In this document: in pieces, positions 1 to 8,465 of the stretch
Numbering within the stretch: position 1 is the stretch's first letter
Layout: each line of letters starts with the position of its first letter
The notes under the pieces: generated by a model
Database searches by the model: none
What the model was told of the DNA's origin: nothing
The model's input: the letters and a program-made list of their open reading frames with translations, nothing else
Program-made: the position numbers and the translations under genes
Source of the DNA: Ignavibacteria bacterium
GTDB lineage: Bacteria > Bacteroidota > Ignavibacteria > Kapaibacteriales > UBA961
Assembly (NCBI GenBank): GCA_947491315.1
Contig: CANLII010000009.1
Coordinates: 1-64,000 of the forward strand
Reading direction: 5' to 3'
DNA: 64,000 nucleotides

Positions 1-3000
1 TCATCCGTTGCTTCAAATGGTATCGTAAATATTGAAGCAAATAATATCAGAACAATGGGTGTTGGTGTTTATTATACTTTCAATGCTGGTTTTGGATTTA
101 CAAACAATATCAGTACCAAGCAAAACTTCATTGTAAATGGTGCGAATGGTGTATTTGTTTCAGGAACCATGGCAGGTAATACTGTCAATAAATTCTTTGT
201 TAATAATAATGACTTGAGTAATAACCTCAGCACAGGTATTAATATCGAAGCAACAACACCTGATAATGTTTCTTCAACCAATTTCCTCGATCTTCGCTTT
301 AATTGGTGGGGTTCACCAATTGGCCCGGTCAGACCTATTGGTGTTGGTATTGCAAATACTCCAACACTTGCATCAACAGATTCATTGTATTTGAGAGGAT
401 ATATTCCATTCACACATACCACTGGTTCAATGATTGGAGATTTGAATTCTGGATTGGGTAGATGGGTTATTTATCCTGCTGCAAATTCAGGGATTAATTC
501 AAATACCAATGGTTGTGGCTGGACATATTCTTCAATGATGGCAGCTGTTCTTCGTGTCAATGGTGCATCCAATGCCATCCTTGGTACATATAATACAATC
601 ACTGATGCTCGTGATGATGTGAACTTCTCAACAGGAACACGCGCTACTTCGGATCAAATCTTTGTTATTGCAAAATCTGTCTATGAAACAGCGATATTTG
701 GTTATGATGGTGATAGTCCTGTTGAATCAGCATATCCAATCGTGTTCAGTGCGTCTCCTCAACCATCCAAGATTCGTGGTATCAATCGTCCAAGAATCTT
801 AACAAATGGCGTTGGTACAGGTTCTGTAAGTGTTACTTCAGCATATCCAACTGACTTCGAAGTAAAAGATTATATCGAGCATGTTGGTACAAATAATACC
901 TATACAGCATTGAGTTTTGCGAATAATGGAAGTAATAATATTGAAAACAACTTTATTACATCAACTGTAGCTAATCCTACTACATTTATCGGTATTACAA
1001 TTTCCAATGCAACGGCAGGTAATATCAATTCAATTGATTCAAATAGAATCAAACTTGCAAGCAATCCTCGCTGGCCCGCTGGACCTTCAGTAGCACCTAG
1101 TGCACCTGCTACATTTACCGGTATTCAAATTACAGGCAGTGGTGCAAATGGTGTTGCAGAGATTGTTGCAAATGACATTTCTGTTGCTCCAATTGCTGGT
1201 TCAAAATCAGTAGGTATTTATGCGAATGGACTTACTATTAATCTGAATGTTTCTACAAACAGTATTTATGGTATGGCTGCCCCTGCTGCAGATGCAACAC
1301 GCACTGATTATTGGGGTACAGGTATATACCTTTCTGAGCCATTAATTTTCACTGTTAATAGTAATTCTATTCAAGGTGGAAATGGTATTGGAACAAAAGG
1401 TCATGATGGTATTACCATAGATAGACCTCAAACAGGTGCATTTATTAATCAAATTCATACAAATGCAATTTCGAATATCTCTGCTCTGTCCGGGATCAAT
1501 ATGAATTCCACTAGAGAAAGAGGCTATGGTGTAAAGGTTTATAGCTCTACAGGAGTCGGAAACTTTGGAACAACTGAGATTTTAGGTAATTCATTTGGTT
1601 CATTGAGTGCAACAGCACCAGGCGTTGCATCAATTTATATTGGTGGAACAAGTGGAACGATTGCTCAAACGACAATTACGCAGAATGATATCAGAAATGG
1701 TGTTCAAAGCAATAATGCATCTGTACAAATCGCAACAAGTCAATATTCCGGTACAGCATCAGATCCTGCCCTTATCGATATCAATAATAATAATATTGGA
1801 ACGATTGTTTCAGGCGAGTCAAATGCAATGTTCTTGGCAATTGGTACTGATGGTGTTGGCGCTGTAAATAATGTATTTGCAAATAATTACACAGTAAATG
1901 TAAGAGTTAATACTATCCGTACATCAGATCAATCAATTGGCGGATCAACTATTGAAGTTGCTGATGGAAGAACTAATAGAGCTTCTAATATTCGTAATAT
2001 CTTTGGTTTTGGCACAGGTGCAACTCTCAATGGAGCAGCATCAGCAGGTAATGGTAATAGTGGTAATAACACATTTACCCATGCAGCAATCTTGACAGGT
2101 GAAACTTCACTTGCAGATTATTCAACAACGATGCTTAGAACAGAAAATGCAATTGCATATCCAAATTCTACAGATCCTATTGTGATTTCTCGTTTGATTG
2201 CATCACCATTGGCAAATGCCACAAGTGACATTACAAGAAATGCAGTTGAAGTTCGCGAAAGCAGTGGCTGGTCAATCGGTTCAGAAGGTACATATTTCAA
2301 AGAAACACTTACATTCCCTGACCATAGAGTATTATTGAATGGTCCTCGTTTGAATGGAAATGGTTTTGCTGAACTTCTACCTGGAGCAGGTGGAACCGGT
2401 GTTATGGTAACTTCAACAGGTCGTGAAAACAAAGACATCCGTGGATCAATTCGTTTCAATACAGTTGGTGCAGGTCTTTTTGGTCGCGTAGCAGTAGGTG
2501 CACAACACAAAGGTGATGTATATGTACAAACAGCAAATGTTGGTGTAGATAATGGTCTAGCTTTCCGTCATAGCTCAACAACATTGCCTTCATTGGCTTC
2601 CGTAACAGGAATGAGCAACAGTTTGGACCGTGCATTGGATATCAAAGCAGGTATGGATGATGCAGATGATGATAATTATACTGCAAATACTTCAACATTG
2701 CGTCGTACAGGTGTATTCCGTGCAGGTACAAATAGCAATCAATTCTTGAAAGAAACACCAAATGCAGTTGCCGGTACAGAGCTCATGAATGTCTTCCCAA
2801 ATCCCGCAAGCGGAGATGTGACAGTTGCATTCAAGGTTCCTGTAGAAGGTATGATTCGCGTTGCATTGTATGATGCAATGGGTAGAAAAGTAACAGATCT
2901 TCGTGAAGAATATCTGAACATCGATACCTATTCAACAACATTCAATGCTGCTGACTTACCAAGCGGTACCTATCATGTACGCCTTATGCATGACTTGTTC

Positions 3001-3033
3001 ACTGTAACAACATCCGTAAGCGTAATCAAGTAA
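1..3033 (+). CDS. Secreted beta-helix protein with type IX sorting domain (5' end missing)
   Basis: The reading frame is open from the first base, so the N-terminus and signal peptide lie outside the window. About 1010 codons are visible. Most of the protein is rich in N, T, S, G and I, with recurring short stretches of the NNIxx/xNxI type (for example NNFITSTV, ANDISVAP, TNSIYGMA, NSNSIQGG) that are typical of right-handed parallel beta-helices. The last ~80 residues form a Por-type C-terminal sorting domain: NVFPNPASGDVTV, a YDAMGRKV segment, LPSGTYHVRL, ending SVSVIK. Family knowledge says such domains direct export through the type IX system and are cleaved by PorU, for which a partial gene lies at the right end of this window. 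The function of the helix (adhesin, polysaccharide binding or lyase) cannot be told. A strong terminator follows. Confidence 0.85.
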   Translation, partial: SSVASNGIVNIEANNIRTMGVGVYYTFNAGFGFTNNISTKQNFIVNGANGVFVSGTMAGNTVNKFFVNNNDLSNNLSTGINIEATTPDNVSSTNFLDLRFNWWGSPIGPVRPIGVGIANTPTLASTDSLYLRGYIPFTHTTGSMIGDLNSGLGRWVIYPAANSGINSNTNGCGWTYSSMMAAVLRVNGASNAILGTYNTITDARDDVNFSTGTRATSDQIFVIAKSVYETAIFGYDGDSPVESAYPIVFSASPQPSKIRGINRPRILTNGVGTGSVSVTSAYPTDFEVKDYIEHVGTNNTYTALSFANNGSNNIENNFITSTVANPTTFIGITISNATAGNINSIDSNRIKLASNPRWPAGPSVAPSAPATFTGIQITGSGANGVAEIVANDISVAPIAGSKSVGIYANGLTINLNVSTNSIYGMAAPAADATRTDYWGTGIYLSEPLIFTVNSNSIQGGNGIGTKGHDGITIDRPQTGAFINQIHTNAISNISALSGINMNSTRERGYGVKVYSSTGVGNFGTTEILGNSFGSLSATAPGVASIYIGGTSGTIAQTTITQNDIRNGVQSNNASVQIATSQYSGTASDPALIDINNNNIGTIVSGESNAMFLAIGTDGVGAVNNVFANNYTVNVRVNTIRTSDQSIGGSTIEVADGRTNRASNIRNIFGFGTGATLNGAASAGNGNSGNNTFTHAAILTGETSLADYSTTMLRTENAIAYPNSTDPIVISRLIASPLANATSDITRNAVEVRESSGWSIGSEGTYFKETLTFPDHRVLLNGPRLNGNGFAELLPGAGGTGVMVTSTGRENKDIRGSIRFNTVGAGLFGRVAVGAQHKGDVYVQTANVGVDNGLAFRHSSTTLPSLASVTGMSNSLDRALDIKAGMDDADDDNYTANTSTLRRTGVFRAGTNSNQFLKETPNAVAGTELMNVFPNPASGDVTVAFKVPVEGMIRVALYDAMGRKVTDLREEYLNIDTYSTTFNAADLPSGTYHVRLMHDLFTVTTSVSVIK

Positions 3034-3065
3034 TCGGTTCAAAACGAAAGTTTTGATGCAAATAG

Positions 3066-3100
3066 AAAGCCCGCTCTTCGTAAAAGAGCGGGCTTTTTTT
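3066..3100 (+). terminator. Rho-independent terminator after the T9SS cargo gene
   Basis: A perfect 13-bp stem (3066-3078 pairs with 3084-3096), with a 5-nt loop and GC core GCCCGCTCTT, runs directly into seven T residues. It lies 33 nt after the stop codon at 3033. The A-rich left arm also gives a short T-run on the other strand, so it might act for both convergent genes, but crtI on the minus strand ends some 180 nt away, with repeats in between. Confidence 0.9.
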
Positions 3101-3110
3101 ATATAGAATA

Positions 3111-3122
3111 ACCCCTCGGGGT
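3111..3122. repeat. Short palindrome ACCCCTCGGGGT
   Basis: ACCCC and GGGGT pair around a 2-nt centre. It resembles the outer arms of the larger palindrome at 3285-3308 and sits at the edge of the repeat cluster. It may be a degenerate end of the cluster. Confidence 0.55.
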
Positions 3123-3129
3123 GCAGGAA

Positions 3130-3204
3130 AGCTCCGTAGGAGTGGCATCACAATAGCCCCATCGGGTCGTGATGGTAATAGCCCCATCGGGGCGTGATGT
3201 TCAA
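3130..3204 (-). repeat. Three 25-bp REP-like units, inverted orientation
   Basis: Units start at 3130, 3155 and 3180 with an exact 25-bp period. Each begins with a short hairpin (AGCTCCGTAGGAGT, AGCCCCATCGGGTC, AGCCCCATCGGGGC) followed by a linker of the GTGATG/GGCATCAC type. Read on the minus strand they match the units flanking the RAYT gene near 44 kb (hairpin then TATTxxGATGTCGC). The stem is GCTCC in one unit and GCCCC in the others. They lie between two convergent genes, a usual home for REP-type elements. Confidence 0.8.
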
Positions 3205-3233
3205 CGATTGGTTTTATAATGAATGTCAGAATC

Positions 3234-3283
3234 AATTTCGCCCCTACGGGGCTATTATGATGTCGCCCCTACGGGGCTCTATT
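3234..3283 (+). repeat. Two 25-bp REP-like units, direct orientation
   Basis: Two consecutive copies of GCCCCTACGGGGC start at 3240 and 3265, again 25 bp apart, joined by TATTATGATGTC, the same linker as in the arrays at 43971-44186 and 44758-44871. Together with the three inverted units upstream they form a head-to-head, BIME-like cluster. The second unit runs over the stop codon of the minus-strand crtI gene. Confidence 0.85.
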
Positions 3284-4769
3284 GCACCCCGAGCGAAGCC
3301 GAGGGGTGGGGTATCATTTCAGCGACTATCTTTCCGCTACTCATAACGCCTGGCAAACCTGCGCCGGGATGAGTGCCTGCACCAACGATATAAAGGTTTG
3401 AAATATCTTCAGAGAGATTATGAGGACGGAACCATGCAGATTGCGTGAGAATTGGTTCAACGCCAAATGCATTACCAAGATGAGAATTGAGCGTGTCACG
3501 GAAATAGGTTGGAGTGACAAAATGCTCACTGACAATATGCTTGGATAAATCAGGCATATAACGCTCTTCAAGATATTTCACGATGCGGTCGCGATATTCA
3601 GGACCCTTCACTGACCAATCAGTACCAGATGCCAGATGTGGAACGGGCGAAAGAACATACCAACAATCATGTCCTTCAGGAGCAAGCGATGGATCCGTTG
3701 CCGATGGACGATGCAAATACAGTGAAAAATCATCAGCCAAATGCTTCTTTTTAAAGATGTCTGTGACGAGTTCTTTATATCTTGGACCCATAATGATCTC
3801 ATGATGCGCAAGATCTTCATACTTTTTGTCTGTACCGAAATACATCACAAATAAACTCATCGAATAATGCAGATTCTTCATCCGATTATCGGTGTTCTTC
3901 TTGCGATATTTCGCGGGAATCATCTTCATATACATATTCCCAATATCCGCATTACTCACCACAATATCAGCTTTCATAATTTCACCTGATATGGTCTTGA
4001 CCCCTGTGGCAAGCTTGGTTGAATCATCAATCATGATTTCTTGGATTTCTGTGCCAAGTTGAATCTTTCCGCCAATATCTTTGAAGACATTCACGAGTCC
4101 TTGAACCAATGCACCCATGCCGCCCATCGCAAACCACACGCCCCATCTTTGCTCCAGAATGTGAATCAAAGCATAAATGGAAGTAGTTTGAAATGGATTA
4201 CCGCCTACAAGCAATGGATGAAAACTGAATACCTGACGAAGTCTGTGATCTTTAATATGCTGATTCACCATGCCCGCAACAGAACGCTCGGCACGCAATG
4301 AGATGAGATCAGGCAGAACTTTAAGCATTGAACCAATTGTGGTAAATGGCTTATCAATCAAATCAAATCCCGCTTTGAAGATTTTCTCGGCATCTTTGAT
4401 GAAACGATGATATCCTTTCACATCATCCGGATTCAATGCCTCTATCTGCTTGAGAATCGAGTCTTTGTCGCCATTATAACGGAATATGGTTCCATCTTCG
4501 AAGCGTACATTATAGAATGGATCGATAGGAACGATGTTCACATAATCATCGGTTTTCTTGCCGGCGATTTCAAATAATTCATGAATAAGCCATGGAGCGG
4601 TGATGATCGTCGGACCCGCATCAAATTTGTACCCATCGCGCTCAAAAACATATGCTCTTCCACCCGGTTTATCGAGCTTATCGACTATGGTGACTTGATG
4701 TCCTTGAGCTTGTAAACGAATCGCGGCACTGAGTCCGCCAAAACCACTTCCGATGACAATGATATTCAT
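3279..4769 (-). CDS. crtI: Phytoene/carotenoid desaturase, CrtI family
   Basis: The 496-residue product has the usual length for CrtI-type FAD-dependent desaturases. An N-terminal Rossmann dinucleotide-binding motif is at residues 4-15 (VIGSGFGGLSAA), followed by the PGGRA segment (~36-40) and YKFDAGPTII. The C-terminal FAD signature is NLYIVGAGTHPGAGLPGV. Family members insert double bonds into phytoene or related C30/C40 carotenoids at the membrane; which substrate is used here cannot be read from the sequence. No phytoene synthase lies alongside, so the pathway must be completed elsewhere. The gene is transcribed away from the sugar operon, from a 172-bp divergent intergenic region. The last ~9 residues (PHPSASLGVQ) are encoded by a palindromic repeat and are probably not part of the ancestral protein. 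Confidence 0.9.
   Translation of the reverse strand: MNIIVIGSGFGGLSAAIRLQAQGHQVTIVDKLDKPGGRAYVFERDGYKFDAGPTIITAPWLIHELFEIAGKKTDDYVNIVPIDPFYNVRFEDGTIFRYNGDKDSILKQIEALNPDDVKGYHRFIKDAEKIFKAGFDLIDKPFTTIGSMLKVLPDLISLRAERSVAGMVNQHIKDHRLRQVFSFHPLLVGGNPFQTTSIYALIHILEQRWGVWFAMGGMGALVQGLVNVFKDIGGKIQLGTEIQEIMIDDSTKLATGVKTISGEIMKADIVVSNADIGNMYMKMIPAKYRKKNTDNRMKNLHYSMSLFVMYFGTDKKYEDLAHHEIIMGPRYKELVTDIFKKKHLADDFSLYLHRPSATDPSLAPEGHDCWYVLSPVPHLASGTDWSVKGPEYRDRIVKYLEERYMPDLSKHIVSEHFVTPTYFRDTLNSHLGNAFGVEPILTQSAWFRPHNLSEDISNLYIVGAGTHPGAGLPGVMSSGKIVAEMIPHPSASLGVQ
3285..3308. repeat. GC-rich palindrome inside the 3' end of crtI
   Basis: CACCCC at 3285-3290 pairs with GGGGTG at 3303-3308 around a 12-nt centre GAGCGAAGCCGA. 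It lies wholly inside the last codons of the crtI reading frame, so it is translated there as the tail HPSASLGVQ. It looks like another repeat family member inserted at, or extended into, the gene end. Confidence 0.6.
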
Positions 4770-4891
4770 ATTCTATGAGGAGATTGTATGGGATAATCGT
4801 GAGATATGCGCAAAACATGAAAAAAAGGAGCTTTGGTTCCATCATTTCGATATGCTTATGGCTCAAATCCTTGAAAGTACGGCATATACTA

Positions 4892-4922
4892 TTGGTCGCG
4901 GAGCAGTCATTCCGTATTTTTG
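4892..4922 (+). promoter_or_regulatory. Bacteroidota-type promoter for the polysaccharide operon
   Basis: TTG (4892-4894), then 20 nt, then TATTTTTG (4915-4922) fits the TTTG/TAnnTTTG pattern. Transcription would start near 4928, within 15-25 nt of the first gene's start codon. The match was made by eye, with no experimental support. Confidence 0.6.
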
Positions 4923-4941
4923 AGCCATTATTCAAACCACA

Positions 4942-5988
4942 ATGGCTTCAATGTCAAATCCCGGACTCAGAACCATCCTCGTCTCAGGAGGAGCAGGATT
5001 CATCGGAAGCGCATTTGTCATGCAAATGCTCGCTTCTCAATCCAATTTCCGCATCATCAATGTGGATGCTCTTACCTATGCAGGAAATCTAGAAAATTTG
5101 CAATCGATCGAGAATAATCCGCGACATGTTTTCGTGCATGCTGAAATCCAAAATACAGAATTGATGCATAGTCTATGCGAGCAATATGCTGTGGAAGGCA
5201 TCATCAATATCGCAGCCGAATCTCATGTTGATAGATCAATTCAAGATGCAAGTCCATTCATTGATACAAATATTCAGGGTACGGTATCTTTGTTAACCGT
5301 GGCTCGTGATAGAAAGCTCAAAAAGTTTGTGCAAGTCTCCACAGATGAGGTATATGGTACTTTAAAACTAGATTCGAAAGATTTATTTACCGAATCAACA
5401 CCTTTGGCACCAAATTCGCCTTATTCTGCATCAAAAGCATCGGCTGACATGTTCGTGAGAGCATTTCATCATACCCATGATGTTCCGACTGTCATTACGC
5501 GATGTTCGAATAATTATGGTCCGAGACAATTTCCGGAAAAACTGATTCCACTCATGATTTTGAATGCGATGGAATCAAAGTCCTTGCCCGTCTATGGCGA
5601 TGGACTCAATGTGCGCGACTGGATTCATGTGAATGATCATTGCGATGCGATTCATCGTGCTTATGAATATGGAATTCCCGGTGAAGTCTATAATATCGGA
5701 TCGGAAAATGAATGCAACAATTTGCATATCGTGAAGTCCATTGTGTCCATACTCGGCAAATCCGAAGATCTTATTCAATTTGTGAAAGATCGACCCGGAC
5801 ATGATCAACGATATGCGATTGATGCGAGCAAAGCAAAAAAAGAATTGGGATGGATGCCACGCATTACTTTTGAACATGGTCTCCGCGAAACGATAGAATG
5901 GTATCAAGATCATCCCGAATGGTGCGAGCATGTATTGAGCGGAAAATATCGAGACTATTATTCACAGCAATATCACAGAGAACGATAA
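4942..5988 (+). CDS. rfbB: dTDP-glucose 4,6-dehydratase
   Basis: A 348-residue extended short-chain dehydrogenase/reductase. The NAD-binding motif GGAGFIG is at 16-22, STDEVYG at 133-139 carries the Asp-Glu pair used for dehydration, and the catalytic Tyr161-x3-Lys165 is in YSASKAS. NNYGPRQFPEKLIPL is the usual substrate-loop signature of RfbB/RmlB. The enzyme makes dTDP-4-keto-6-deoxyglucose, the branch point to rhamnose and other deoxysugars. The companion rmlA, rmlC and rmlD are not in this window. An in-frame ATG at 4951 is an alternative start; the 4942 ATG lies in a predicted stem (see findings). It is the first gene of a rightward polysaccharide operon with a promoter at 4892-4922. Confidence 0.9.
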   Translation: MASMSNPGLRTILVSGGAGFIGSAFVMQMLASQSNFRIINVDALTYAGNLENLQSIENNPRHVFVHAEIQNTELMHSLCEQYAVEGIINIAAESHVDRSIQDASPFIDTNIQGTVSLLTVARDRKLKKFVQVSTDEVYGTLKLDSKDLFTESTPLAPNSPYSASKASADMFVRAFHHTHDVPTVITRCSNNYGPRQFPEKLIPLMILNAMESKSLPVYGDGLNVRDWIHVNDHCDAIHRAYEYGIPGEVYNIGSENECNNLHIVKSIVSILGKSEDLIQFVKDRPGHDQRYAIDASKAKKELGWMPRITFEHGLRETIEWYQDHPEWCEHVLSGKYRDYYSQQYHRER

Positions 5989-5991
5989 ATC

Positions 5992-7350
5992 ATGGCTATC
6001 AAGAAACAATCCGTTGCCAAGCTTACAGCAGATGCATTGATGTCATCCATTCAAGATCATGCAATCACCGTTGGAGTGATCGGTCTTGGCTATGTGGGTC
6101 TTCCCATCGCAGTTGAATATGCACATCTCGGTGTTCATACAATTGGTTTTGACATCGATGAACACAAAATCCGCACTTTGCAAAAAGGCGGAAATTATAT
6201 CATGGACATTGATTCATCGCTCGTTGCTTCAGTCGTGAAAGGCAAAACATTGGAAGCTACCACGAGTTTTGAACGCTTGTCCGAGTGCGATGTGATTTAT
6301 ATCTGCGTTCCAACTCCATTCACGCCAAATAAAGATCCCGATATTTCTTATATCATTCATTCCGCGGAATCCGTTGCCAAAACTTTGCGCAAAGGACAAC
6401 TCGTCATTTTGAAGAGTACAACATTTCCCGGTACAACAACGAAATATGTACAACCGATTTTGGAAAAAGTCGGTTTGAAAATAGGCAAGGATTATTTCCT
6501 CGCCTTTTCTCCGGAAAGAATTGATCCGGGTAATCAAACATGGCATACAGGCAATACGCCGATTGTGGCTGGTGGCGTGACTGAATCATGTACAAGTCTT
6601 GCTTGTGCCGCGCATGCAATCATCGTAAGCAAAGTGATTCCTGTTTCTTCTCCGGCTGTTGCCGAAATGGAGAAATTACTCGAGAATATTTTCCGTAGTG
6701 TAAATATCGCACTCGTAAATGAACTCGCTCAATTATGTGATCGCATCGGAGTGAATATCTGGGAAGTAGTGGAAGCAGCGGCGACAAAACCATTTGGTTT
6801 CATGCCGTTTTTCCCCGGACCCGGTATCGGTGGTCATTGCATTTTGATTGATCCATATTATTTGTCATGGATGGCACGCGAATATGATTTTGAAACAAAT
6901 TTTATCACGCTCGCCGCTGAAGTGAATGAATCCATGCCATTTTATGTGCGTAGTATGATCGAACGCGAAGTGGCAAAACAACCCATCACTTTGGCAAAAG
7001 CAAAAGTGCTCATGCTCGGAATGGCATTCAAAAAAGATGTCGATGATTTGCGACATTCGCCAGCACTCAAAGTGATGGAACTGCTCATGCAGGATGGATT
7101 CAAAAATGTGCATTATCATGATCCATTTATTCCTTCGGTGGATGTGCATGGAACAATGATGAAATCACAAAAAAATCTCACTCCTGCAACACTGAAAAAA
7201 TATGATATCGTTGTGATCACCACAGATCACACATGCTTTGATTATTCCATGATCGTAAAGAATGCAAAAGTGGTGATTGACACGCGCAATGCAACAAAAA
7301 AGATTCGTGGTTCAAAGAAAAATGTCGTGCTATTGGGTAGCGGATCGTGA
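5992..7350 (+). CDS. UDP-N-acetylglucosamine/UDP-ManNAc 6-dehydrogenase (WbpA/WecC type)
   Basis: A 452-residue UDP-sugar dehydrogenase. The NAD-binding GLGYVGLP is at residues 31-38, and CVPTPF and KSTTFPGTT follow in the first domain. The catalytic Cys283 is in PGIGGHCILIDPYYLSW, and the C-terminal UDP-binding domain holds GMAFKKDVDDLRHSPA. Such enzymes oxidise C6 of a UDP-N-acetylhexosamine to the uronic acid in two NAD-dependent steps. Together with the UDP-GlcNAc 2-epimerase immediately downstream it would give UDP-ManNAcA, or act as a WbpA-like enzyme giving UDP-GlcNAcA. The sequence alone does not decide between them. It starts 3 nt after rfbB and overlaps the next gene by 4 nt. Confidence 0.88.
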   Translation: MAIKKQSVAKLTADALMSSIQDHAITVGVIGLGYVGLPIAVEYAHLGVHTIGFDIDEHKIRTLQKGGNYIMDIDSSLVASVVKGKTLEATTSFERLSECDVIYICVPTPFTPNKDPDISYIIHSAESVAKTLRKGQLVILKSTTFPGTTTKYVQPILEKVGLKIGKDYFLAFSPERIDPGNQTWHTGNTPIVAGGVTESCTSLACAAHAIIVSKVIPVSSPAVAEMEKLLENIFRSVNIALVNELAQLCDRIGVNIWEVVEAAATKPFGFMPFFPGPGIGGHCILIDPYYLSWMAREYDFETNFITLAAEVNESMPFYVRSMIEREVAKQPITLAKAKVLMLGMAFKKDVDDLRHSPALKVMELLMQDGFKNVHYHDPFIPSVDVHGTMMKSQKNLTPATLKKYDIVVITTDHTCFDYSMIVKNAKVVIDTRNATKKIRGSKKNVVLLGSGS

Positions 7351-8465
7351 GCAAAATCTATCGCATAATGTCTGTTGTCGGTGCAAGACCCAATTTCATG
7401 AAAGTCGCTCCGATTCATCGCGCATTCGAGAAATATGCTCCCGAATATGAACATCATATCGTGCATACGGGTCAACACTATGATGCCGCCATGAGCGATG
7501 CATTTTTTCAAGATCTTGAAATGCCGAACCCATCAAAGTTTCTTGGTATCGGCAGTGGATCACATGCTGAGCAAACAGCGAAAGTGATGATTGCATTCGA
7601 GCAAACATGTCTTGAACTCAAACCCGATCTCGTGATCGTCGTTGGTGATGTGAATTCCACGATTGCCTGCGCATTGGTTGCAGTGAAATTGGGAATAAAA
7701 ACAGTACATGTTGAAGCCGGTTTGAGAAGTTATGATCGCTCGATGCCGGAAGAAATCAATCGCATCGCAACAGATTCCATTTGTGATTATTGGTTTACTA
7801 CAGAAGAATCCGGCAATAGAATTCTGAAAGAATCCGGATATCCCGAAGACCATATATTCTTCGTTGGAAATACCATGATTGATTCACTGCATTTCGCAAT
7901 GCCGAGAGCAGAACAATCACAAGTGAGAGAAGAGCTTGGCTTGAAGGATAAGAAATATGGTTTGGTCACCATGCATCGACCATCCAATGTTGATGATCCT
8001 GAACAATTGAAATCTTTGCTGGAAATTCTTGCTGAAATATCAAATGATAGAGCAATCGTTTTTCCAATGCATCCGCGTACGAGTTCGAAGATTCACGAAT
8101 ATGGATTTTCTGATATTATAGAATCTGGAAAACAACTCATTATCACGGAACCAAAAGGATATATTGATTTTCTCGCATTGATGAAAGATGCAGATTTTGT
8201 TCTCACCGATTCAGGTGGAATACAAGAAGAAACAACTGTGCTTGGAATTCCTTGCATCACGGCGCGAACCACGACGGAAAGACCCGTAACGATAGAACTT
8301 GGAACGAATATATTGATAGAGCCAAATCCTGAGTCCATCGCAAAAGCATTGCATGATATCGTGCATATGCCACGCAAAAGTGGATCCATTCCACCACTTT
8401 GGGATGGTAAGGCGGCAGAGCGAATAGCAGAAATACTTGTGACACAATGCATCAAGACACAATGA
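7347..8465 (+). CDS. wecB: UDP-N-acetylglucosamine 2-epimerase (non-hydrolysing)
   Basis: The 372-residue product matches the length of bacterial WecB/MnaA. Landmarks are VGARPNFMK near the N-terminus, GDVNSTIA, HVEAGLRSYDRSMPEEINR (allosteric and substrate site region), and TDSGGIQEE in the C-terminal half, which binds the UDP moiety. The enzyme interconverts UDP-GlcNAc and UDP-ManNAc. Translation starts at a GTG that overlaps the upstream stop (GTGA), so it is translationally coupled to the UDP-sugar dehydrogenase; together they make an amino-sugar uronic acid precursor. It ends in an ATGA overlap with the exporter gene. Confidence 0.93.
   Translation: MSKIYRIMSVVGARPNFMKVAPIHRAFEKYAPEYEHHIVHTGQHYDAAMSDAFFQDLEMPNPSKFLGIGSGSHAEQTAKVMIAFEQTCLELKPDLVIVVGDVNSTIACALVAVKLGIKTVHVEAGLRSYDRSMPEEINRIATDSICDYWFTTEESGNRILKESGYPEDHIFFVGNTMIDSLHFAMPRAEQSQVREELGLKDKKYGLVTMHRPSNVDDPEQLKSLLEILAEISNDRAIVFPMHPRTSSKIHEYGFSDIIESGKQLIITEPKGYIDFLALMKDADFVLTDSGGIQEETTVLGIPCITARTTTERPVTIELGTNILIEPNPESIAKALHDIVHMPRKSGSIPPLWDGKAAERIAEILVTQCIKTQ

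Noticed and set aside
2118-2510. Long antisense frames inside the beta-helix gene and elsewhere (also 72-422, 54382-54621, 58541-58807)
   Set aside because: They shadow strong coding frames on the other strand and show no independent motifs, starts or conservation signal that I can see.
3026-3235. Minus-strand frame of 69 codons between cargo gene and crtI
   Set aside because: Runs through the terminator and repeats, with no ribosome-binding site or family resemblance.
3240-3308. Cargo gene terminator formed by repeats
   Set aside because: A proper terminator already lies at 3066-3100, and the repeats have no T-runs.
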